The notes below the pieces were generated by a model. That model did not search any database. It saw nothing but the letters and a program-made list of their open reading frames with translations, and was not told the DNA's origin. From contig CM034389.1 of assembly GCA_019925095.2 (NCBI GenBank), positions 196,001 to 260,000 on the forward strand: a DNA stretch of 64,000 bases, given 5' to 3'. Origin of the DNA: Dendrolimus kikuchii (Eukaryota; Arthropoda; Insecta; Lepidoptera; Lasiocampidae). Below, in pieces: positions 1 through 10,055 of this stretch (position 1 is its first letter; every line of letters begins with the position of its first letter). The position numbers and the translations under genes were made by a program.

Positions 1-218
1 TAGCAGCAGAGCGCTAGCCAAGACAAGTGAAACGAGCCCAAACACGACGGGTCTATCTTGTTTAGTACAGGAGTTCCTATGGCCACCTTCCGACTCCATC
101 ATCAGCTCAGCTCCACGGTACCATATTATTGCATTGTCCCGCGATATACACATACGTGCAAAATTTCAGCTCAATCGGAAACCGGGAAGTCGATCAAATT
201 TAACTTGAAACATTCCGT
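1..218 (+). repeat. Family L dispersed repeat, copy 1 (cut by window edge)
   Basis: Matches 8623-8868 base for base apart from scattered substitutions, from the tagcagcagag start through the aaatttaacttg end. It contains the phrase atttcagctcaatcggaaac, which is common in lepidopteran repeats. The apparent 65-codon frame inside differs in the other copy, so it is not treated as a gene. Element class is not determined. Confidence 0.7.
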
Positions 219-748
219 TACTAACATACCTATGAAGCTAATAAGAGCGTATTAAAATACAAAAGCGCTTCCTAAAAGCATTATAAAACCTTAAACTACG
301 TGACGTATACGAGTGCGCTTTGAAATTGCTTTGTGAAATAGGTGCGCGGCCGGAGCGTAACAATATCGTAAGTGCGGCACGGAGATGAAACACAGAGATG
401 AAGCACGGAGATGAAATTTAAGCCTCCATTATTATATTACACTAAAGTGTAAGAGCACTCGCCCCTCTTGCACTTAGCTCGTAGCAATCTTTTAGCTACG
501 CCGGCGTAGCGCGACTACGCCGTAGCGTAATCTATTCTAAGCAAATCATTTTAGTTCTTATTTCTGACAATTTAGTTTGTTTTAACGGTTTTGGAATTTT
601 TACGGGCGATTTTTCAATCATCCGATAATAGTTATCTGTCGGATAAATTATAACCATGCTAAATTCAAAATGAAACTGTTTTATCGTTGCACCTGTCTCT
701 TAATTTTTCAATTTTGTTTTTATTCTGTGAATAACTCTTATCTAGTGA
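219..748. other. Unassigned AT-rich stretch
   Basis: No coding signal. It holds three near-identical 13-nt units (cacggagatgaaa type) around 377-412 and the palindrome at 495-510. The rest is AT-rich single-copy-looking or degraded sequence. Confidence 0.5.
495..510. repeat. Perfect 16-bp GC-rich palindrome
   Basis: gctacgccggcgtagc equals its own reverse complement. A half-matching arm (actacgccgtagcgt) follows at once, so the locus can form alternative hairpins. Confidence 0.8.
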
Positions 749-1004
749 TTAGCTTTTGCCCGCAACTTCGTCCGCGTGGAATAGTTACAAAAAGTAAGTT
801 TAAAAATCCCCTTGATTTTGAAATATTCTTCATTAGTGCTCCGCTCCTATTGGTCTTAGCGTGATGATATAGCCTATAGCCTTCCTCGATAAATGGGCTA
901 TCCAACACTGAAAGAATTTCTCAAATCAGAGCAGTAGTTCCTGAGATTAGCGCGTTCAAACAAACAAACTCTCCAGCTTTATATATTAGTATAAGGTTAA
1001 ACAA
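749..1004 (-). mobile_element. Non-autonomous Helitron, family D, short form
   Basis: Reverse orientation. It shares the D core (gctccgctcctattggtc, then gcctatagccttcctcgata, then cctgagattagcgcgtt) and ends near tatattagtataag, the complement of the D 5' end TCTATACTAATA. The 3' end near 749 has lost the exact CTAG. Confidence 0.75.
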
Positions 1005-1350
1005 TCGATCCTTAGATTTGTATAGTATATTATTTTTTTATGTCTTGTACATGTCTTTATTCCTAGTTTTTAATATTTTTTCAGTAAAACTACAATGAAT
1101 CTCATTTTTATTTTGATAGTATGGACTGGATCTAGATCTATTTTGAAAAAAAAAAATTGTCGCGACAACCTGAAAAGTGATCTTCCTTCACTTGTCTTTC
1201 TTTCTAGCATATTGCACCTGTGAAATCACAAGTCTTCAAGTCATCCTTAATTAAATGAATTCATCCTTTTTTTTAACCAGTAATTTCCTTGTTTAATATT
1301 TCTTAATCACATTATGTTCCTCTTTCCTTGTTACATTTCCCAAAAAATAT
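1005..1350. other. Unassigned AT-rich stretch before LTR C1
   Basis: No gene or recognised repeat. A 12-bp palindrome ttgtcgcgacaa lies near 1157. Bases 1347-1350 (atat) are the left target-site copy of the next LTR. Confidence 0.5.
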
Positions 1351-1869
1351 TGTTACGAGTTTAGCGGGACTCGAATTAAAATGCCTTTAGAATTATTATA
1401 GACTTTATTAGAACTATACCAACACGTATAACACAGGTACAAATATAACTGAATATAACAAATCCAAACCTAATGCAGAAAATCGTAATTCAATAAAACG
1501 CGCAAAGTCTGTTACTATTAGATTCCCGAATGTACACACGTCTCGCCTTGATCGTAGTTCTCACTCAACTGCCTCCTCTGTCCATCAGGCCATCGTTTTA
1601 TATGCAAATATGCTCGTCGACATAATTTCCTAGAATTAGCTTGCATTTATAATCCGTAACACCTGGCTAATTATGCAGCCTGCAAGCGGCCGTAGACGAG
1701 TACAATAGAACAATAGGCTGTTCTTCACAATAACTAGAAACGTATGCCAAAAAATAAGTAAACAAAAGAAGACGATCATGAAATGATTACAATCAGTTCA
1801 AATGCCGACAGGCAATAAAATGTTTTGTTTCAGATATGCAGGTGGATTTTGTTTTTGTCGAAACCTAAG

Positions 1870-2174
1870 TTTTTTTTTATTATTATTCCAGGAGATCAGC
1901 AGACAGGCAGACGGCCCACTTGATGGTAAGCGGTGGACATTTGCAACAGCAAAGTTGCTACAAATGCGCTGCTGCTCTCTTAAGGGAGACTGGAACCTGG
2001 TCATTGATGTCGGAACACAACTCAAGGTTGTTATGGCGACATACTCTAGACCAGGGGTGGTAGCCATCCAGTCGGGCAAATGCCCTACCACCTGGCTGTG
2101 GGTTGTTTAGTCGCCTCTTACGACAGGCCGTCCCAACGCAGGAAATTGTATTCTTTCTCCGTTCCTGCACGGAT
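1870..2174 (-). mobile_element. Family B element, copy 1
   Basis: Reverse orientation, from the T-rich tail (complement of aataaaaaa) to ggat, the complement of the constant 5' end ATCCGTGCAGG. Inserted in LTR C1. Open frames exist on both strands but are not conserved as protein between copies. Confidence 0.85.
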
Positions 2175-2194
2175 AACAATATTTTTATTAGTTG

Positions 2195-2715
2195 TGAAGG
2201 GGACCCGTATAGGGTGGAGGAGAGAGATGGAATGCTCCTCCGTCTCAAAGGAAGATCTCCCAGCGAGGCTAATGTTGTTCCTCGCAGGCCTAGGCCCATC
2301 TGTATTTTTTTTTTTTGGAGCTGGACCCAGCTGAATAGCCGCAGATGGCTGTTTCAGCGATACCGGTCTTTGGGGGAGCCCGGAAGCAGCACGCTCGAGG
2401 AGGCACCTCCTGTGAGGTTCGACCTCGGCTCGACCGCTGCGGGGGATTGACTCTATATTGAGAATTAGCCGTTAAAGGCTGAAAGAGCTAAGCCAACAGG
2501 CTGAAGTGATCATTTGGGGACCAATTATCGACTCCGCCGACGGAGCCGATCCTAGTCTATCATTACTACCGCTTCGCAACGTGTTGTAGCTGGAGGAGAA
2601 GAAGCGGCGGAAGAAACTCTCCAGCAACACGCCTATGCTAATCTTGTATGTGGAAACGTTTGTGACATCAATTATTGCACAGCGCCATCTATTGGCTTGT
2701 AAATGTTCCACTACA
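2195..2715 (-). mobile_element. Solo LTR, family K, split by a LINE tail
   Basis: Both halves match the terminal repeats of the TRIM element at 20929-21738 in reverse: 2195-2304 is its 3' half and 2649-2715 its 5' half, ending ccactaca. A 4-bp target duplication GTTG flanks it (2191-2194, 2716-2719). About 45 bp of LTR is missing at the LINE junction. Confidence 0.8.
2305..2648 (-). mobile_element. Jockey-like LINE 3' UTR (family J-LINE), 5'-truncated
   Basis: Reverse orientation with a T-run (2306-2317) as polyA tail. It is nearly identical to 22160-22505, the 3' UTR of the LINE whose ORF lies at 22531-23229. It interrupts the family K LTR and is therefore the youngest layer of this nest. 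Confidence 0.8.
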
Positions 2716-2728
2716 GTTGTAACAATAT

Positions 2729-3160
2729 TTTTCTACTATTTGCTTCCGGAGTTGGGAAGCTACTTTTTTCAAGACCTTAAAAACCTATCGCTGTTCGCTA
2801 CATCGTGCTGTGGCAAAGAGTTAGGAAGCATTTCTTTCGCCTCTCCGGCGCCATTATCTGAATACTATATCCAAACACACGTTAAGATGCGACTATATAT
2901 GTATAGTAAATTGTGGAGATGTTTTCGAGGCAGCCATTTTGCGCTGCGAATAATTGAGTCGCATCTCTCGGCGGCCGATTCCAAGTAGTTCCCTGCTCTA
3001 AAATTTGGCGTATTCATGTTATTCAGCTTACCACTAACTTGACTAAGTTATGAAAATTATTGTTTCATATATTACCTCCACAGTATGCTTATTATGACGG
3101 ATTCTATGTCTTTGGCGTCTTTGGTTGAAAGCGGGCGAGAATTACTTCCAATAAGTTGCT
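2729..3160. other. Unassigned stretch
   Basis: Mixed composition with no family match elsewhere in the window. The 117-codon frame crossing 2635-2988 begins in repeat sequence and has no recognisable motif, so no gene is called. Confidence 0.4.
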
Positions 3161-3304
3161 ACTCTTAACATTTGGGAGGTTGAAAAATAGATGTTCGATT
3201 CTCAGACCTACCCAATATGCACACAAAATTTCATGGGAATCGGTCAAGCCGTTTCGGAGGAGTATGGGAACGAACATTATGACATGAGAATTTTATATAT
3301 AAGA
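3161..3304 (-). mobile_element. Helitron family E, 5'-end fragment
   Basis: Matches the last 140 bp of the E copies at 14968 and 17243 (gatgttcgattctcagacct, then gtcaagccgtttcggagg, then gagaattttatatat). Only the part next to the 5' TC terminus is present, in reverse orientation. Confidence 0.7.
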
Positions 3305-3321
3305 TTAAGAAATTGTGATGA

Positions 3322-3560
3322 TCCACTTCTTCACAACACCAGCATGTAACAGATACACTCTACATTAGTATAAGTTTAGTATTAAAATTAGAATAACTTA
3401 ATATGATAAGTTATTCTTAAGGTACACCAAAACAGAAAAATTACTACATATAATGTCACATACACTAACAAAAATAAACAATAAGCGTGTACGGAGTCTC
3501 AAATTTTTCATAGAAATTAAGTAGTAAAAAAGGGTACGGAACTCGAGTCCATAGAGATGT
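3322..3560. repeat. Family P repeat, copy 1
   Basis: Inverted match to 55300-55500: shared blocks are ccagcatgtaacagatacac at one end and gggtacggaactcgagtcc at the other. A short piece also occurs near 28656-28705. Class unknown. Confidence 0.65.
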
Positions 3561-3563
3561 TAA

Positions 3564-4205
3564 TAATAATAATAATACTCCCGCAGGGGGGCTTTGTGGC
3601 GAAGCCTTAGGTGAGTAGCGACACCTCGTACCTGACTCCGGGGGCCAAGGCAAGGCCCCCACCTCCGTGCTTGCCTTAACCAGCCGACACGGAGTGGAGA
3701 TCGCTAGAGCTAAGACTCAAGCTCCAGGGGTGGAAGTGATAAATGGCATCACGTCAGAAGTAGCTACGGTGAACCTGCAGCCCACCTCTCTACACCCCTT
3801 AGCCACTCAAACCCCTGCCTTCTATGGCATTTTTAGGGGCCCATGCAGGGAGTGGCGAGTCAACGTCTGCCTCTTTTTCCATGTTCCCCGAACATTGCGA
3901 CGGGCAGACGCCATAGTCCCCATATTCCCAGACCCCTTATACCACTAGCAGTTCACCCCAATAGCCCGGTACTTTTTGTCCTCATTCCCCACAATAGTCC
4001 TACACTGGCCGGGGCTTGTCCTTGGGTGCATCACTATATGTTGTAGACGGATAATCGCCGGTCAGTGTCACGCCACATTTACATTAAATTTGTCACGGGG
4101 CCTCTACGTGTTGGCCTTCCCATGGCCCCACGCAAGCCCTCCAAATGTCCGGGCCATTTTTATGGCCCGTGGTCTCAAAAGACATACAAAAATAATAATA
4201 AAAAA
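3564..4205 (+). repeat. Family M repeat, full-length copy
   Basis: GC-richer 640-bp unit bounded on both sides by (taa)n tracts. It starts cccgcaggggggctttgtgg and ends cccgtggtctcaaaagacat. Related copies lie at 10056-10527 (reverse, internally deleted) and 20398-20828 (5' truncated). The aataat 3' tail suggests a LINE- or SINE-type retroelement, but I recognise no protein in it. Confidence 0.7.
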
Positions 4206-4498
4206 ATTAAGGTCCAAAAATTTCAAAGAAAATATGTAGCAGTAAAATCAAAGTACTTTATTACATAACATAGAAAAGTGGACGTGCTCCAGATTCGTGC
4301 TCGTCTCCTGAAACCTTTCAGCCCCTTTGTTCCTTTGTGAAATTTATTTTATCCAACGAAAGCTTAAAAAAATATTATTACTTTAAATATCCTTTACTTT
4401 TAAAAGCTTTCATAAAAATTACGAATGCGTCAAGAATTTTGAAGATAAGACGTTTTTGGGACGTTTCATATATCTGTTCCTTAGTCTCGCTAAAATAT
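4206..4498. other. Unassigned AT-rich stretch
   Basis: No gene or repeat family recognised. The last bases before the B element (cgctaaaa) recur after its tail near 4810 and may be its target duplication. Confidence 0.4.
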
Positions 4499-4802
4499 AT
4501 CCGTGCAGGAACGGAGAAAGAATACAATATCCTGCGTTGGTGCGGCCTGTCATAAGAGGCGACTTAACAACCCACAGCCAGGTGGTAGGGCATTTGCCCG
4601 ACTGGATGACTACCACCCCTGGTCTAAAGCATGTCGCCATAACAACCTTGAGTTGTGTTCCGGCATTAGTGACCAGGTTCCAGTCTCCCTTAAGAGCAAG
4701 AAGCAGCAGCGCATTTGTAGCAACTTTGGTGTTGCAAATGTCCATAGGCCTTTCCATCCAGTGTGCCGGCTGCCTGTCTGCTGAACTCCTGCAATAAAAA
4801 AA
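4499..4802 (+). mobile_element. Family B element, copy 2, near full length
   Basis: Constant start ATCCGTGCAGGAACGG and tail ctgaactcctgcaataaaaa. An 8-bp repeat cgctaaaa lies close to both ends, a possible target-site duplication. Confidence 0.85.
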
Positions 4803-5039
4803 CTGGAGCGCTAAAACAGCTGAACTGAAGTCCAGGGAAGGTTTAGAAGGTGAGTAAATATGAAAAAAATGCTTGGAATATAGTAAAAACAACAATTTCG
4901 CTTTCCCTTAGAAACTAATCCTACCTGTCAAACATTTGATGTTCGTCCCGTCGTTTAGAAATCAATTAAATTTAAAAGCTTTGACCACATTTTTGACTAA
5001 ATTTGAAACATTCTGCAATTATCATTCAGCTTTTTTATT

Positions 5040-5080
5040 TATTGAGTCTGAGACGGTACAAAGTTTGCCGGGTCAGCTAG
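5040..5080 (+). mobile_element. Helitron 3'-end stub
   Basis: Sequence ending gccgggtcagCTAG followed by T, the terminal form shared by the Helitron families here. Only the terminus is recognisable, so the family is unclear. Confidence 0.45.
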
Positions 5081-5092
5081 TTTATGTATAAA

Positions 5093-5336
5093 CTAGCTCC
5101 TGTCCGCAACTTCGTCCGCGTGGAATAGTGGAAAAACCCCCCGATTTTGAAACATTCTTCATTGGTGCTCCGCTCCTATTGGTCTTAGCGTAATGATATA
5201 TAGCTTATAGCCTTCCTCGATAAATGGGCTATCTAACACTGAAAGAATTGTTCAAATCAGACCAGTAGTTCTCGAGATTAGCGCGTTCAAACAAACAAAC
5301 TCTTCAGCTTTATGTATTAGTATAAGATTTAAAAGT
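5093..5336 (-). mobile_element. Non-autonomous Helitron, family D, short form
   Basis: Complement of the 3' CTAG at 5093-5096 and of the 5' end near tatgtattagtataaga. Core matches 749-1004. It sits 12 bp from the preceding Helitron stub. Confidence 0.8.
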
Positions 5337-5447
5337 TATTAATTGAAATAAGTTCCACTGGAGAACATTTTTTGTACATATAAATGAAAAAAGAACACTA
5401 TTTCCTACCCTATGTATACTTGAAGTTGACTATTCTGGTCATCACCC

Positions 5448-5590
5448 ATTTTTTAACCGACTTGAAAAAAAGGAGGAGTTTCCCAATTCGTCGGAATCTT
5501 TTTTGGAAAAATTTCAATTGTGCGTTACCACCACCACCACCACACACACACACACACACGAACACATGAACACACACACACACATACGAG
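5448..5590 (+). repeat. Start of an F element joined to (ACC)n/(CA)n microsatellite
   Basis: 5448-5510 has the F terminal motif taaccgacttgaaaaaaagg followed by aattcgtcgg. From about 5527 it passes into ACC repeats and then CA repeats to about 5590. The rest of F resumes only at 5878. Confidence 0.6.
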
Positions 5591-5651
5591 TACACCCAGC
5601 ACACAAACACGCGTCCGCGCGCTGTTACACAGACATATTGAAAAAGTGCAT

Positions 5652-5830
5652 CCCGATTAATATTATAAATGCCAAAGTAACTGTGTCTGTCTGCCTGCCT
5701 GTCTGTCTGGCTTGGCTAAAATTCGGTATACGTGTTATTTTAATACCGAGGGTGGACAAGGGATATTTTTTATTCCGGATAATGGGATAGATTTATGTAA
5801 AAGTAATCCCAGAAAGTAGGATAGCTTTTG
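5652..5830 (+). repeat. Family I repeat, copy 1
   Basis: Starts attaatattataaatgc, followed by (tgtctgcc)-like repeats, ttttaataccgagggtgg and ccggataatgggatagattt. The same blocks occur in reverse at 63130-63490. A related stretch occurs at 6470-6620. Class uncertain. Confidence 0.55.
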
Positions 5831-5877
5831 TTTTTTTTGTGATTTGCCATTTTCGTAATTTTGGTCGTATTGGTCAT

Positions 5878-6345
5878 TTTTAACCGACTTTGGTATTGGT
5901 AATTTTTAACTGATCTTCTTTTATGTATGTTCACCGATTACTCCGAGATTTATGATCCGATTTACGTGATTTTTTGTTCGACGCGGAATAGCTGCCATTT
6001 GGTCCCCTAAAATTTGACATAGTTTGGACCAGTAGTTTTCATTTTACGATCATTTTTTTGTTCCCGTTTCTTGGGACCTATATTTTTTAAGGAGCGCGGC
6101 ACCTTTCGTAACAAATAAAATAAATAAACTTTGTTTAAAAAACCGACTTAAAAAACTAAAATGTATAAAATAACTTATTTCTAAAGCTATTATTATTAAT
6201 ATATATTATCTTAAAGTCGGTGCTTAGTAATTTTCAAAATATAGTAATTTTTATGTTCTACTTTGCACCGACTTCAAGATGTTTTAGATTAATAATAATA
6301 GTTTTAGAAATAAGTTATTTCATACTTTTTATTACATTTATGTAG
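5878..6345 (+). mobile_element. Foldback element, family F, copy 1
   Basis: One copy of the 163-bp module (cgattactccgagatttatg ... ttggtcccctaaaatttgac), then a long hairpin at 6168-6320: aaataacttatttctaaagc pairs with its complement across a loop, and the loop itself has inverted gtcggtgc/gcaccgac. No coding capacity. MITE-like, superfamily unknown. Confidence 0.65.
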
Positions 6346-6747
6346 TTTACAGATAGACGGGGGATAGATAAATAAAACAAGAAGCGGTTGAAATAGGGGA
6401 TGAAAGTTTGTATGGGAGGTCGATCATTTCTCAAGTTTATAGATATAAAAATTGACCGTCTATAAAAAAAAAACAATAATAACTCGATCTGTCTGTCCGT
6501 TAAGTTTTCACAGGAAAGCTACTAGGCGTAGTGAATCGGTTTTGCTGTAATTTTGTTTAAATGTAATTTTAATACCGAAAATGGACATAAATACTTTCAT
6601 CCCGGGAGATAGTTTGCGATATGAACTGAAGTTAATCTTCCGGGGCAAATAGCAGTAAGAGGTACGCACTAGAGGTTGACCCACGGCCCAACCGCGGGGT
6701 AAACCTTAGTAATATTGAAATTTGTGTAATAAGTAATTATTAGTGGC
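6346..6747. other. Family I- and J-related sequence, no gene
   Basis: 6470-6620 resembles family I (ctgtctgtccgtt, ttttaataccg, atcccggga). 6650-6712 (cactagaggttgacccacgg then caaccgcgg) recurs inverted at 62808-62862. The last bases (6748-6761) are the left target copy of R1. Confidence 0.5.
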
Positions 6748-6761
6748 TATAAACATCAACA

Positions 6762-7053
6762 TGGTTCGGGCATGTGGAAAGAATGCATGATGAAAGAATG
6801 ACTAAACAGATATACAATGCAAAAGTGGATGGATGCAGAAGTCGTGGAAGGCCACGACACACCTTCCATGATCAAATTGATCGTGTACTAGCAGAAGGTG
6901 ATGTCAGGAGCCTTAAGAACAGACGAGCGTGCATGGCAAGAGTTATGAATGTCAAAGAGGCAAGTGAGGTGTGTAAGAATAAGCGTAACTGGCACTCTGT
7001 TGTTCGTGCCTACCCCGCAAGGGAACTGGCGTGAAGTTATGTATGTATGTATG
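6762..7053 (+). mobile_element. RTE-like LINE 3' fragment, R1
   Basis: Encodes the C-terminal 86 codons (6774-7034) of an RTE-type LINE polyprotein with motifs [14 protein letters not shown] and [12 protein letters not shown], then a stop, then agttatgtatgtatgtatg. A perfect 14-bp target duplication tataaacatcaaca flanks it (6748-6761, 7054-7067). It is therefore a genuine 5'-truncated retroposition event. Confidence 0.9.
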
Positions 7054-7067
7054 TATAAACATCAACA

Positions 7068-7420
7068 GTGGTCTCTGAAATACAGGCTTCACCTAATTTG
7101 GGACCGGTAGGTCATATCAATAATGTAATGACTTTTTAACAATAAAGATCATTCTTATTGCAAAAAATAATAAAGCATCTCAAGTACGAAGATAAGGAAG
7201 AAAATTGTTTGACAGGATCGTCGCAAGTGGAGATGCATGGTCTCTGCCTACCTCCATGAGAAACAGGCGTGATAATGTATAAGTATGTACAAAGTTCTTA
7301 AAATCTATAAGAGTAAAACTTACCGGTTTAGATAGAAAATTCCTCATAGACCATATTCGTATACGAACCAAGTGGCACTAGTCACGATTCACATATTACG
7401 AAAGTTCACTCCGCGATAAA
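7068..7420. other. Unassigned stretch
   Basis: AT-rich. 7183-7290 can be read as a decayed LINE C-terminus (frame with DRIVASGDAWSLPTSMRNRR ending in tandem gtatg), but it is too short to assign. Confidence 0.3.
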
Positions 7421-7560
7421 GTTGAGCGCGCTATGAGCGTGGACCCCGCGCCGTCACCGCGGGACGCGCGCGCCTCCGCCTCGCACCCACGCCGAGTGAC
7501 GGAGCCGCCGCGCCGCGGACCGACCGCCGTACAGCCTCCCATCCACATCTGTATATAAGG
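7421..7560 (+). promoter_or_regulatory. GC-rich island followed by a TATA box (possible host promoter)
   Basis: 7421-7545 is strongly GC-rich with many CpGs, unlike everything around it. It is followed by TATATAAG at 7552-7559. It matches no other sequence in the window. The arrangement resembles a core promoter, but no first exon can be recognised downstream, where a Helitron starts by about 7636. Pure inference. Confidence 0.25.
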
Positions 7561-7635
7561 CTCTATTCAAATCCGAGGTAACAAAGAGAATGATACAAAC
7601 TAAATACGACTTATCATTCATATTAAATTTACATC

Positions 7636-8280
7636 GTTTGTTTATTTAAACGCGCTAATCTCAAAAACCGCTGGTCCGATTTGAAAAATTCTTTCAGTGT
7701 TGAATAGTGCATTTATCGAGGAAGGCTATAGGCTATATTATATTTTCAAAAAAATTAGGGATCCTTACTAAAAGTCCAATAATGTAACCCAAGGTGTAAA
7801 AAAATGACCCGAAAAAATCCTTACACGGCGTGCGCTGCGAAAACTATTGATTATAGAACAAAACAATGTACTACCACTTTGCAGAACATATAATTGTCTA
7901 CAAAAAATATCGCGTAACCATATGTCTAACTATTGTAGTTATCTCACAACAAGTGTTTTCTTTTTATTTTGTACCTTGGTATTAATCCTTATCAAAATAC
8001 CTTTCTAGAACTTTTTGAATTATTCAATTCGGACGTTTCATTCAAAAGATATCGCGATATTTAAAATGAAAGTATTAGTGTTGTAGCCTACGCGCATATC
8101 TCAGGAACTACTGGTCTGATTTGAAAAATTCTTTCAGTGTTGGATAGCCCATTTATCGAGGAAGGTTATAGGCTATATATCATCACGCTAAGACCAATAG
8201 GAGCGGAGCACTAATGAAGAATGTTTCAAAATCGGAGGGTTTTGAAAGCAAATTCCACGCGGACGACGTCGCGGGCACAA
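7636..8280 (+). mobile_element. Helitron family D, long form, both ends eroded
   Basis: Forward orientation. Has the 5' block (gcgctaatctcaaaaaccgc), the internal unique segment, and the 3' block to gacgtcgcgggcaca, but lacks the final GCTAG and the first 30 bp. An internal deletion removes part of the conserved small ORF near 8000. Confidence 0.8.
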
Positions 8281-8622
8281 TAATCAGATTTAAGTTATCA
8301 GTGAAATGACTGAATTCAAGAGTAAAACATTTCAACTGTATTATTGACACAACAGTCATTAATTTTCCATTGTTGTACTTTATTTGAATATTCTTCAACA
8401 TTTTACTCCAAATTCTTAGCCGTGCAGGCTTTGGAACTCTTTACCCGTAGATGTCAGAAAAGCTAAATCACTTGCCATATTTTAAAAAATATGTCAAAAA
8501 CCATTAATTTATAATAAAATATATCTTCCCTTTTTATTTTACTTCTTTTTAATTTAATTATACCCAGACATAAGTTATTAAAAAAGCTTTTTAAATACAA
8601 GCTTTTGAGATCCTGCATATCA
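8281..8622. other. Unassigned AT-rich stretch
   Basis: No gene, repeat match or motif found. Short frames here lack any recognisable domain. Confidence 0.5.
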
Positions 8623-8868
8623 TGTAGCAGCAGAGTGCTAGCCAAGACAAGTAAAACGAGCCCAAACACGACGGGTCTATCTTGTTTAGTGCAGGAGTTC
8701 CTATGGCCACCTTCCGACTCCATCATCAGATCAGCTCCATGGTACCATATTATTGCATTGTCACGCGATATACATATGCGTGCATTTCAGCTCAATCGGA
8801 ATCCGGGAAGTTGGTCAAATTTAACTTGCAAGATTCCACCCGAACTTACATACATGCATCCATTGCAA
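8623..8868 (+). repeat. Family L dispersed repeat, copy 2
   Basis: Matches 1-218. After aaatttaacttg it continues caagattccacccg, which the first copy lacks, so this copy is longer at that end. Confidence 0.7.
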
Positions 8869-8954
8869 GTTAAATAAAAGCTTGTAAAAAGTATCTTCTC
8901 AGTCAGGCTGCGTTTTAGCGATAAGGCCGCCTTTTGTTTTGCCGTTAAATTATT

Positions 8955-9063
8955 ACATACATAACTTCACGCCAGTTCCCTTGTGGGGTAGGCACGAACA
9001 ACAGAGTGCCATTTAGGCTTATTCTTACACACCTCACTTGCCTCTTTGACATTCATAACTCTT
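8955..9063 (-). mobile_element. RTE-like LINE 3' fragment, R2 (109 bp)
   Basis: Very short insertion: TATG-type tail (as acatacataa) plus the last 30 codons. A perfect 11-bp target duplication gttaaattatt flanks it (8944-8954, 9064-9074). Confidence 0.9.
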
Positions 9064-9074
9064 GTTAAATTATT

Positions 9075-9590
9075 GTAATTATTAATTCTGTAATAGTTTA
9101 TTTGGTGAACAATAAATTGTTTTCTAATCTATTATTTCTATTCTTTATCGGTGCGGCTGTCAATGGACTGTATTAGGGCGGTAAACGTCTTTGTGAAACG
9201 GAATCTGGGTTACCTGGACTACAGCTGCTGAAAGCTTCCTGGCCGGCCGGCTGTGATCTGATCTTCCTTGGCTTTACAATAGCGGCACTATCACATCACA
9301 CGGGTGCGTTCAGAGCGGGATCGTTTTACACCTTTCTTAGGTGTCCGGCAAGCGGCGTATGCGCGCGGGGGTGAGGAAGGATTGGGGGTAGGATGACGTT
9401 TACCGCAAGATGGCGTTACCATTTATTCTAGGAATAGCTTTTATCTGGTGATAGAAAAATACGCCTTAAGGGGACCAAAGATTTTTGGCGTTATTATCTG
9501 TATGAACAGCATGTGTTATTTACTAATAAATTTTTTACTTAGTGCATAGTAAGTCATATTAAATATATTTAAAATTTGTAGATATGCTGC
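9075..9590. other. Unassigned stretch with moderately GC-rich middle
   Basis: 9160-9470 is GC-richer than its flanks and unique within the window. No ORF with recognisable motifs. Could be decayed repeat or host sequence. Confidence 0.35.
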
Positions 9591-9905
9591 ATCCGTGCAG
9601 GAACGGAGAAAGAATACAATTTCCTGCGGCCGGGCGGTCTGTCGTAACAGGCGACAAAACTACCCACAGCCAGGTGGTAGGGCATTTGCCCGACTGGATG
9701 GCTACCACCCCTGGTCTAAAGTATGTCGCCATAACAACCTTGAGTTGTGTTCCGGCATTAGTGACCAGGATCCAGTCTCCCTTAAGAGAGCAGCAGCGCA
9801 TTTGTAGCGTCTTTGGTGTTGCAAATGTCCATAGGCGATGGTAACCGCTTTCCATCAAGTGGGCCGTCTGCCTGTCTGCTGATCTCCAGCAATAAAAAAA
9901 AAAAA
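9591..9905 (+). mobile_element. Family B element, copy 3, near full length
   Basis: Starts atccgtgcaggaacgg and ends ctccagcaat followed by an A-run of about a dozen bases. Both junctions are clear, but no target duplication is obvious. Confidence 0.85.
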
Positions 9906-10055
9906 GATATTTAAATCTCGCCCCTGTCTCCCCTATGTAATATAAATGTAAGTATAGTACTTTCTCACAATGGGGTTAGACTACAAATGGACACCTGATT
10001 CTTTGATTTTAATGCCGATATTTGCAAATGAATATAAAAAGTAATAATAAAATGA

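Larger units (their letters stand above)
1351..2724 (-). mobile_element. Solo LTR, family C copy 1, broken by nested insertions
   Basis: Begins TGTTACGAGT and, after two insertions, ends with GTTGTAACA, the complement of the LTR start TGTTACAAC seen at 27752 and 58090. It is flanked by ATAT on both sides (1347-1350, 2725-2728). It carries a B element (1870-2174) and a family K LTR (2195-2715). The LTR sequence proper is about 550 bp. No gag or pol is nearby, so a solo LTR is the simplest reading. Confidence 0.75.

Noticed and set aside
377..412. Regulatory iterons (three 13-nt units)
   Set aside because: Too few and imperfect; more likely local duplication.
5529..5590. Coding frame with His/Thr repeats
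   Set aside because: Translation of ACC/CA microsatellite.
7183..7290. LINE C-terminus (SLPTSMRNRR frame)
   Set aside because: Suggestive but only about 30 codons; no tail or duplication to confirm it.
9559..9858. Recurring frames in family B (e.g. starting MMESGYHRLWTFATPKVL, and on the other strand MQERRKNTISC)
   Set aside because: Both strands are open in several copies but the frames shift and break freely between copies; the element is non-coding.
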